From NCBI GenBank assembly GCA_014526335.1, contig JACTAT010000206.1, positions 94,426 through 158,425 of the forward strand: a stretch of 64,000 nucleotides of DNA, written 5' to 3'. The stretch is from Chrysaora quinquecirrha (taxonomy: Eukaryota > Cnidaria > Scyphozoa > Semaeostomeae > Pelagiidae). Below the pieces are notes generated by a model that was given only the letters and a program-made list of their open reading frames with translations, was not told the DNA's origin and ran no database searches. Of the stretch, positions 57,901 through 64,000 are shown one piece after another; within the stretch, counting starts at the first letter, position 1, and each line of letters opens with the position of its first letter. The translations under genes and the position numbers were made by a program.

Positions 57901-58274
57901 AACCTAAAAAAAAACATTCTAGTAAAGGGGGGGAGCCGCGGCTCCCACAGCTCCCCCCCTGGCTACGTCCCTGGCATTGAAAGGTAACGGACATTTAAGG
58001 TAATATTAATAAAGGAAACTGACATGCCTCTAAATTTCTTGTGTCTTTCAGAGGCAATTTGATTGAGACTTCGTCGGTGAAACAGTTTGCACTCGCTCTG
58101 CAAAGCTCCGGTAGAATTCTTGACGAACTGATGCTCCACAGAAACAAACTGAGCATACCTGAACTCCAAAAAATGAATGTATATCACATGATTGTTGACT
58201 CTGTCAGGACACCCGTGTATTGGGATACAGTTCAATGGCAAATGGCGGCCGCTGATTACGTCAGTCAGATGTAA
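48818..58274 (+). CDS. LRRC41: LRRC41 orthologue (leucine-rich repeat, elongin BC-box protein)
   Basis: Eight exons: 48818-48998, 50310-50396, 51127-51306, 52556-53857, 54547-54675, 55415-55495, 56549-56627, 58052-58274. All introns are GT-AG, all phases agree, and the total is 2262 bases (753 aa; human LRRC41 is about 810). Residues 35-44 (ALRDLCLKTL) fit the BC box, which in the human protein has the same ALxxLC form. Next come the conserved IPKDIFQDLLQRVSVYGL segment, a low-complexity acidic middle and about six leucine-rich repeats (VDLKNNPLKCKG, LNLSGCKMDTKG, LNVSNNCF, LGLSANRLG, LDLSGNLI). The C-terminus AAADYVSQM matches human AFADYVSTM, which fixes orthology. Human LRRC41 (MUF1) joins elongin B/C, Cullin 5 and Rbx as a substrate adaptor of an E3 ligase. 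The start lies upstream of the BC box, and an acidic SDTDGEESYDDDD run opens the protein. An ATTAAA lies near 58571. Confidence 0.93.
49440..49760. mobile_element. Foldback MITE in LRRC41 intron 1
   Basis: The inverted arms share CTTATAAAGCAGCCAAAA...TTAGTCTAGG, and the centre has TTTGACCGC...CGGTCAAAG. It is the same superfamily as the insertion at 8337-8750. Confidence 0.75.
50072..50092. repeat. (CAT)n microsatellite
   Basis: About seven CAT units in LRRC41 intron 1. Confidence 0.9.
50310..50396 (+). CDS. LRRC41: LRRC41 exon 2
   Basis: TTTTTTAG acceptor and GTAAGT donor. It encodes IPKDIFQDLLQRVSVYGLHL, the conserved region after the BC box. Confidence 0.88.
51127..51306 (+). CDS. LRRC41: LRRC41 exon 3
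   Basis: Phase 1 on both sides. It encodes DAEPFWKKHFFNLSS, comparable to the IWRRLWDELMK helix of the human protein, and then EALFLEIVEYM. Confidence 0.88.
51780..52430 (+). mobile_element. Decayed Penelope-like retroelement fragment in LRRC41 intron 3
   Basis: Broken frames on the plus strand give PFLDVFAESTATGFLTSIYR, then KPTF, TPVHRALMICSKTRLYSEL and NGYPEEVISD. These match the post-reverse-transcriptase part of Penelope-like elements (FLDV...VYRKPTFTG...HRAL). It is heavily damaged and has no ends I could recognise. Confidence 0.75.
52556..53857 (+). CDS. LRRC41: LRRC41 exon 4, central region and first LRRs
   Basis: The largest exon, 1302 bases, phase 1 on both sides, ending ATG G before GTAAGT. 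The open frame runs past the donor to 53955; that extension is intronic. Confidence 0.92.
54547..54675 (+). CDS. LRRC41: LRRC41 exon 5, LRR
   Basis: EHPSLKALNVSNNCFDTITD opens one repeat and LEKLFLNNSL the next. GTGAGT donor, phase 1. Confidence 0.9.
54713..55065. mobile_element. Foldback element in LRRC41 intron 5
   Basis: A relative of the outer element at 2663-4115, sharing GACATGTTGCG, CACCTCGGAAACTTTGTAG and a closing CTCCTAG...CAGCTTA. Confidence 0.65.
55415..55495 (+). CDS. LRRC41: LRRC41 exon 6, LRR
   Basis: Exactly 27 codons' worth in phase 1, ending ITHLGLSANRLG. Confidence 0.9.
56549..56627 (+). CDS. LRRC41: LRRC41 exon 7, LRR
   Basis: NKGMIQLSEVLAQKSALSSL then SLDLS; a CT-rich acceptor tract precedes it. 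Phase 1 in, phase 2 out. Confidence 0.9.
57053..57973 (-). mobile_element. hAT transposon remnant in LRRC41 intron 7, with 8-bp duplication
   Basis: The ends are CAGGGACGTAGCCAGG and its inverse CTGGCTACGTCCCTG. GCATTGAA stands directly outside each end (57045-57052 and 57974-57981). On the minus strand, broken frames near 57230-57680 include FPTIHSLLKIASILPILTAT, then TFSTLRLLKTYLRNRT: the hAT C-terminal dimerisation region. A 20-bp perfect hairpin sits near 57680-57706. Too short and broken to be active. Confidence 0.9.
58052..58274 (+). CDS. LRRC41: LRRC41 terminal exon
   Basis: GNLIETSSVKQFALAL, then LDELMLHRNKLS, and finally ADYVSQM and TAA 58272-58274. Confidence 0.92.
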
Positions 58275-58867
58275 CCCTTGATTCATTGTTGAAGGTCAAG
58301 AAGGTCAATGTGAATTAGAGATGGTCACGAAGGTCATCCACGAAGGTCATCCATTGTTGCGAAGGTCATGAAAGTCACCCGAACGTTTTGTCTTTTGTTT
58401 AGTTTTGTTGTTGAAATACTCGCTCATGTTTACCTATTTATTTTACAGTTGTTGATACATACGTATGCAAATGTTACTATTAAGCTTGTCAATTAGCACG
58501 TATTTTATTTTTAATTGTAAAAAGTAGTTAAATGTTATGGCTTGAAGCACGATTAACTACTTTTCTGATTCATTAAAGTTTGACACACAAAGAGGCCATT
58601 ATGACGAGTATCGGCAATGGACGACCATCTTACAAATGTCGTGACCTGGAGACGTTGTTACCTGCGGCGCTCCATGATCGAAGATTAATATTATTTTTAT
58701 AAGAACACCCTGCGTATGAACTACAATATCGGCAAAATCCAGGCACGTGTTCCTATGAAATTGTTCTTATAAGAAAAGAGTGTATTGCTTGTTAAATGCG
58801 AGATGGTTAGTCTCTCCACAGTTAATGGTGCCTCTGAATCATTCACGTGAGATTATAGAGTGGTTTA
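58275..58867. other. Convergent intergenic region
   Basis: 3' ends of LRRC41 (plus) and the GPCR (minus) meet here. AAGGTCATCCA-type repeats lie at 58320-58370. ATTAAA near 58571 could be the LRRC41 polyadenylation signal. A 100-bp MITE fragment lies at 58686-58784. Confidence 0.5.
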
Positions 58868-60298
58868 TCAGACATCAACTGCTGTTTCATCTCTTCCTAT
58901 CATTCTTCTAACAAAACGCATCAAACAACGTCGAAAATCACGCCTGTACAAAAAATATAAACAGGGGTTTACTAAACCAAATGATGTCGCTAGACAAAGT
59001 GCAACTCGGCGGAATGAAACACTTTTGACGCTTCTCCCACATGCATAACTAAATCTGTAGATAGCAAGTGGTAAAAGCCCAATGATGAAAGTAGCCACAA
59101 TCCATATACAAAGTGAAGATCTCTTTATTTGATTCAATTGATGGTTAAGTCTCGGGTTGCTTGATTTCTTTGAAGACCTTTTGTCCTTCGAATATCTAAC
59201 TGGTCTTTCCCAGCATCGTTTCTTTGTACCGTTTCTCCTGTTAGGCAAACCGGCTGTTTGTTCGGGTTCTTTTTGAATGCATATGTCCCTTCTGTTAGGA
59301 TACCTTTCTGGGACAACTTTGTTTTGCTGTGTGCAACTCATGACATTCTTTGATTCTCCTCTGTTACTTTTATCGTTGCTTGTTTGGTATTGATGGCTAT
59401 TTGAAGACTTGCTTATGTTTTCTGCTATTTCTTTCCCTCCTGAATCCTGAACGATACAAATATCTGCATTACTTGCATCAGTAAAGCAAGACTTGCCATT
59501 TCCCATCTCCTGACTTCCGATACAGTGGTCTTGATTCCTACGATAGATACTCTGTTGGTTTGGTTTTTGTTGTTTTCCCGTAGCGAAGTTATTAGCCTCA
59601 TCCAAATTCTCAATGACTCTCATTGAAGAGTTCCTGCCTTCACTCTCCGATTTTGCATTCTTTCTTTCCGGCTGCTGTACATGCAACGGGAGACCTCCTA
59701 TATTCTGAGAGGAATATGTTACGACGGAGATTCTCTGCTGAATCGAGCGATACTGCTTTCTCAGAACACGGTGAACACTGATATTAAGCATCGAAAGAAT
59801 GACTGCGCTCACACAAAACACCACAAAAAATGTAACACCTCTGACTTTCAACTCTCTTTCTACATCAGTAAGAAACAGCACAAGTACATGTAGAGCAATC
59901 ATAATCAATGGCATCACCCAAGAGAAAACAATTGCATATAACCTTCTCTGATGTGTTATGATCGAGACGTAACGAAGAGGATACTTAACCGAGATATATC
60001 GCTCTATTGTCAGCAAGGTAATATTAAATATCGATGCATATATACTGCCGTATAAAGGAAGCATGCCAAATAGCTTGTATAAAGTTACATTCGTATCCAT
60101 ATATAATAGCGTGCCAGTTATACCTGTGCTAACAGCGACCCATAGGCCACTTAGTGCCAGTGATAGTAACAGTTTATTCTGCTCGACACCAAGGAGTTTC
60201 TTTCTGTATGCAATGAGTAAAACAACGATGACACTATTCATGCAGAATGAAATTGTCCCAATTAATAAGAGGCAAATATGAAATGTAACTGCTTGCAT
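58868..60298 (-). CDS. Rhodopsin-class (class A) GPCR, orphan
   Basis: Intronless, 476 codons, ATG at 60298 and stop at 58868. Seven helices lie at about residues 7-30, 43-66, 82-104, 125-146, 155-177, 393-415 and 425-450. Class A marks are the TM1 asparagine (CMNSVIV), ERY after TM3, a TM4 tryptophan, a TM6 proline and NPCLY ending TM7 with an RRDFRR helix 8. Several usual residues are missing: TM2 has LALSGLW where an aspartate is expected, TM5 lacks its proline, and no cysteine pair links TM3 to loop 2. Loop 3 is very long (about residues 185-390), polar, with many K, R, N and Q. Ligand unknown. Intronless class A receptors of this kind are expanded in cnidarians. The missing sodium-site aspartate suggests atypical signalling, but this is inference. 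Confidence 0.92.
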   Translation of the reverse strand: MQAVTFHICLLLIGTISFCMNSVIVVLLIAYRKKLLGVEQNKLLLSLALSGLWVAVSTGITGTLLYMDTNVTLYKLFGMLPLYGSIYASIFNITLLTIERYISVKYPLRYVSIITHQRRLYAIVFSWVMPLIMIALHVLVLFLTDVERELKVRGVTFFVVFCVSAVILSMLNISVHRVLRKQYRSIQQRISVVTYSSQNIGGLPLHVQQPERKNAKSESEGRNSSMRVIENLDEANNFATGKQQKPNQQSIYRRNQDHCIGSQEMGNGKSCFTDASNADICIVQDSGGKEIAENISKSSNSHQYQTSNDKSNRGESKNVMSCTQQNKVVPERYPNRRDICIQKEPEQTAGLPNRRNGTKKRCWERPVRYSKDKRSSKKSSNPRLNHQLNQIKRSSLCIWIVATFIIGLLPLAIYRFSYACGRSVKSVSFRRVALCLATSFGLVNPCLYFLYRRDFRRCLMRFVRRMIGRDETAVDV

Positions 60299-61589
60299 GT
60301 CGGATGCCCTTTTCTATTTCCAGATGTTTCTGAGGCTACCAGTGTAGATTCATAGACAAATATTCATCGATACAAGGGCAGATATAATTGATACAAGGAA
60401 AGATCAATTGAACTGCATCAAACATTTTCGAATGCAAATTCGATGCAAATTCGTATGCAAATTTTCGTATGCAAATTCGAAGACATCTCTCGATAATAGG
60501 AATTTCTATTTAAGATTCGAAGCTTGTCTACATTACACTTAACAGGATCAATGTTATACGTTTTGCAGCGCACTGGTAGTTGCGAAGCAATTTTTGACAT
60601 GCGTTTATTGCATTTGCTTTGAAGAACTTAGATTATCAACTTTGTGACACACTTCTTTCTCCCCACAGAGATATGTTTTCATTGAAGTATCAGTATCCCT
60701 AAGAAACCCTTTTTCGCTTAATAGTCGCACTTATATTTGAGGAGGCTTTGTGAATCGATTTTATAAATTGCAATAAAATTTTAGATCATATTTACCCAGG
60801 TGAAATAATATTGTAGCAGATTTTATTGTAAGATGCGCTTTCATAGTTTTGCAAATAACTATGCGCAAACCTACTATAGTGAGAATACCAAATAGATTAA
60901 ATACATTTATTATCAAAACCATAGTTGTTTGTTTTTCATTTAACAAACGCCACAAATAGACACAATTTCACAAGGAAATGAGAATAAACCAATTTCCTAG
61001 GTGTTCTTTTTGAAACAAAGCTATCTACTTTCTTTCTCGACAATGAAAATAGCAAATTCTTCATTTTTCAAAATTTACCATAATTTTAGTAAAGTCCTTC
61101 CAACAATACAAAAATCCGAAATAAAGTCAGTTATGAGGATGGAGATGAAAGATCAATATATAAATTATATAGAAACGTATAATAACGACAACAAGAAGCC
61201 TGCGAAAGGACTCGGAAGGACAATATTGTAGATTACATGCAAATATTTCTCTTATAAGCAATTCCACAAAAACAATTTAGGAGTTAAATTTGTGTTATTC
61301 AAAGTATTTTCTTTGGCAATTCATTCTTCGTTTCCCTGACCCAGCTAATCACTTATGCTGTTCAGTGACCGACAAAGTTGAAGCATGATGTCAGCAAAAG
61401 GCTAGCATGATGTCAGCAAAACACTTTTTGCTTCTCCTAGTTTAGTAAGTAGTAACAATTCCTTGAAACTTGTCTGCAAATGCCTTGTGATTACAATGAT
61501 GTTCACAAAAGTAGCTCTGTAGCATTGCTGCAGTTAGCCAATACCTATACAACTATTAACCACATTGTTGTGGCTAGCAACGAACATAG
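60299..61589. other. Region between the GPCR and EXOSC3
   Basis: No supported gene. Repeated ATGCAAATTCG units lie at 60430-60480 just upstream of the GPCR start. Confidence 0.45.
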
Positions 61590-61803
61590 TTAGAACCCAT
61601 GTAACTCATTTAATATATCGTTCACCATTTTTCTAATTTGTTCATCATTCATAAATTCAGACTTTGTTATGGCATTAGCAACTGCTATTGTATTAAGAAT
61701 ACCTTTTGACTTGATCCATACTCTACCATTCACGCCAACAGTAACTTCAAACGGAAAATTCTTACCCATCAGATGAAGAACAAGAAAATCTGGTCGAAGT
61801 AAC
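61590..61803 (-). CDS. EXOSC3: EXOSC3 terminal exon
   Basis: TTTTGTAG acceptor. It encodes LLRPDFLVLHLMGKNFPFEV and NGRVWIKSKG, then LNELHGF before TAA. Confidence 0.92.
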
Positions 61804-63301
61804 CTACAAAATGATAATGTTACCATAAATGTTTCTTCTTAGTCATGAGCAAGATTTCAAGCAACCCTGAGTCGCTTTTATCAAAAATACGGACATTCCA
61901 GCAGCAGCAAATCTAAAACTGGCATAATGATAATCTTATGTTCGCATTAGTTAGACCCAATCACACGACACCAGATGCATATCGTATCGGATTCTATTCC
62001 CAATGCGATACGAAAATTGCCTTCTGCTCACATGATATTGGATTTCATTTCAACTCTGTTCACATGACTCTGCTGTGCAGTCTGTATGAGAAAGAAGTTC
62101 CGTAGCAGCGTATCGGATTCGTGCGTTCCACAAGAGCACCAAAGCGACCAGGTACCAAAAAAATTCGATATGTATCACCTTCAGAGCGGAGTGATTTCAC
62201 TCTGCCAGCAATGTTACAAAGCATATTTGGTCCAATCGGAGCCGTGAGAATAGAATGGGTATCTGGTATGAAAATTTATCTGATACAAAATGAATCCGGT
62301 ATCGTGTGAACTGGGCCTTAGAAGAAGATTTTTCTACGAGTAACATACTACAATAGATGGGATTCGAACCACCTGGGCTGCAAAATCAGAGAGTGAACAA
62401 CGCTGAAGAGCCCGATAAAATCGTCGAGTAACTTTTCAAGTCATACAGCGCAAGGCTCTCCTTTCATTTGGCTTTGTTTTTCGGCTATGTTGAGCGTTCC
62501 TTCTTCATGTTATTAGAATATGATGTAGTTTGCATTGCATTGAGACTTCTACTTATTCAGACTTCTACTTGAATGATCCGTAACAAGTAGGTTAATCGTT
62601 AAAAGATTTAAGCTGAAACTCAAACGAACGATAGTACATAACTACTTGCCTGCCTGCACAACAAAGACCATGCTTGACAATAATCATAATCCCAATCTAA
62701 CCGATAATTAGCCTGCGCACAGACTTTATACTTTACTAAAGTCTGTAACCAAGCAAACTACTAACTAAGTTTACTGAGAAAAGTAAAGCCTGTGCGCAGG
62801 CTAACCGATAGTAAAAAGAATGTAATTATGATAAAACTATATGAAGCTAACTTATCACAAAAACTTCATAAAGGGTAACTTATTAGGGCAATGTCATTGC
62901 TTTCTTCAGCCACTTAAACAACGATACTGCAAATTATGTGTCCTCTCTTTCGTCTGGCCCTTTGAGTTTTTTGGTAAGCACACAAAATGCACATGTAACC
63001 TTATTATCAAGCAATGGACCCTATAAGTTTCAACAGTTATGCGATTTGTGGTGCAATTTACTTCACATGCGTATTGTTGCTCACGAATAGCCCTGGATAA
63101 CAAAAAAAACACAAAGACAAAGACAAAAACAAAATTAGAATAAAAATCTTACTTTCTAGCTAATCCAACAGATACTTTGAATAAAAATCCACCATTTAAC
63201 TGTCCAAGACCATTTCCTTTACCAACATTATCAATGCACGTTAGTTCAGGCTCCATATCTTTATTTGCTATTGAAAGTTTTGCATATACAATATCTCCAA
63301 T
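61590..63301 (-). CDS. EXOSC3: EXOSC3 (RRP40), last two exons
   Basis: The exons 63153-63301 and 61590-61803 (minus strand) join in phase 2 and end in TAA at 61590-61592. They carry the S1 domain end and the KH region of exosome component 3: IGDIVYAKLSIANKDMEPEL, then CIDNVGKGNGLG, VGLARKLLRP, then NGRVWIKSKG. This RNA-binding cap subunit of the exosome helps guide RNA into the core. EXOSC3 fits better than EXOSC2 because of the GRVW and LARKLL wording. The N-terminal exons lie beyond the window edge. Confidence 0.9.
61950..62320. mobile_element. Foldback element in the EXOSC3 intron
   Basis: Inverted ends TTAGACCCAATCACACGACACC and its approximate inverse. Interior repeats of ATCGTATCGGATTC type. 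Confidence 0.6.
62330..62500 (-). repeat. SINE-like repeat
   Basis: On the minus strand it reads GTGGTTCGAATCCCATCTATTG, the B-box-like core shared with the other three copies. Confidence 0.6.
62710..62805. repeat. Short foldback, AGCCTGCGCACAGACTTT ends
   Basis: A small hairpin sharing its outer wording with the one at 28328-28398. Confidence 0.8.
63153..63301 (-). CDS. EXOSC3: EXOSC3 penultimate exon
   Basis: TTAAACAG acceptor, GTAAGA donor in phase 2, 149 bases. It contains NKDMEPELTCIDN. Confidence 0.9.
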
Positions 63302-63398
63302 CTGTTTAAAGCAAAATAGTAAAATCTAAAAACAAGTGATCTATCAAGTATGCAAGTGCAGCTAGTTTGCAAAATTCAAGTTATACCAATCGTGACAA

Positions 63399-63756
63399 AC
63401 ATATTTTCTTTTATAAGAAACTAAAACATTGATCCAGTACTGAAAATTTCTTAGAATTTTCAGATTATGAGTACTGAAAGTTTCTTAAGAGTTTCTTGCA
63501 TATCCATAGTTATTCTATCCGAATGATGTGTCAAAATCGTTTCTCGATCGTATTTGAATGTTCATGGGTTTCCAGTTTGGTTGCTAGTTGCAGAAATGCT
63601 TTATTGCAGACAAAAGACGGAAAATAAAAACTTTTTCGCTGTTTGAGGTAAAAAGTTTCCTAGGTAAATATTTTTCAGTACTAGAGTTTTTCTTAAATTT
63701 TTGGCCATTCGAGAGTCTGGATTTCTTATAAAGAGTTTCTTATAAAAAAATACATG
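63399..63756. mobile_element. MITE, TACACGTATTTTTT family, reversed
   Basis: Matches the reverse complement of 14252-14621 including CGAGAGTCTGG and TCGCTGTTTGAGGT. Confidence 0.78.
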
Positions 63757-64000
63757 CAAACAGCGGAAACATTTTCGGGCATACTTAAAAGCTTATTTTT
63801 TCATCTGACACTCCTCAGAGTATGGACATCAGAAACAGACCGAAACAGTGAACTAAGGCGGAATATCTATACCAAGATGTGGCTCAAAAAGCACAAATCG
63901 GGAAGAGAAGCTGAATTGGCATTTTGTTTTAAACACCAATAATTTTGCCGGATACAGCGGGAAGTTGGTGCCGGATACAGCGGAAGTTTTGTACAACTCA
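63757..64000 (+). repeat. Dispersed repeat with CTCAGAGTATGGAC wording
   Basis: Shares CTAAGGCGGAAT and TTTAAACACCAAT wording with segments at about 1950-2200, 37080-37480, 39330-39560 and 54250-54350. Ends are not defined. Confidence 0.45.

Noticed and set aside
1..64000. CRISPR arrays, operons or prokaryotic ribosome sites
   Set aside because: The window is eukaryotic. The regular repeats are satellites and microsatellites without spacer-repeat alternation or cas-like genes.

Overview
The window is nuclear DNA of an animal, most likely a cnidarian and probably an anthozoan. It is AT-rich, its genes have GT-AG introns, and the coding exons match animal families: dystrophin, LRRC41, EXOSC3, rhodopsin-class GPCR and PAN/EGF/CUB. 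The repeat load includes hAT, piggyBac-like, Mutator-like and Penelope-like elements, a non-LTR retrotransposon tail, a gene family carrying an HEEADTR motif, and many foldback MITEs. That mixture is what I would expect of a coral or anemone. The species call is inference; the exon structures were read directly, with splice phases checked.

Layout. (1) 0.3-2.65 kb, plus strand: the 3' part of an extracellular gene with one exon each for a PAN/apple domain, an EGF-like module and a CUB domain. (2) 2.66-4.1 kb: a transposon nested inside a second foldback element. (3) 6.6-12.9 kb: an antisense LINE tail, then two long palindromes back to back. The first (7.07-11.07 kb) has arms of about 1.6 kb holding decayed copies of an HEEADTR-type mobile gene. 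The second (11.08-12.89 kb) is a satellite array followed by its own reverse complement. (4) 13.0-24.5 kb, plus strand: three members of one seven-transmembrane family, here called A, B and C. A is missing its N-terminus, B is intact and intronless (419 aa), and C carries a one-base frameshift before its last helix. Between them lie a Mutator-like foldback with a 10-bp target duplication, a piggyBac-like element, a 17-bp minisatellite and a hAT element. (5) 24.5-28.4 kb: hAT and foldback elements, no convincing gene. (6) 47.9-28.5 kb, minus strand: a short dystrophin-family gene of at least 16 exons, starting at its WW domain and ending in the dystrophin coiled coil. (7) 48.8-58.3 kb, plus strand: a complete eight-exon LRRC41 orthologue (753 aa), head-to-head with the dystrophin gene. 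A hAT element with a transposase remnant sits in its last intron. (8) 58.9-60.3 kb, minus strand: an intronless class A GPCR (476 aa). (9) 61.6-63.3 kb, minus strand: the last two exons of EXOSC3 (RRP40).

How the genes relate. Dystrophin, LRRC41 and EXOSC3 have unrelated conserved jobs: membrane-cytoskeleton linkage, a Cullin-RING substrate adaptor, and the RNA exosome cap. The least familiar system is the tandem 7TM cluster. Its fold order and C-terminal helix suggest comparison with the gustatory-receptor-like (GRL) seven-helix proteins reported from non-bilaterian animals. That link is a hypothesis I could not test. Members A and B each lie just downstream of a long inverted structure, and A appears to have lost its 5' half there.
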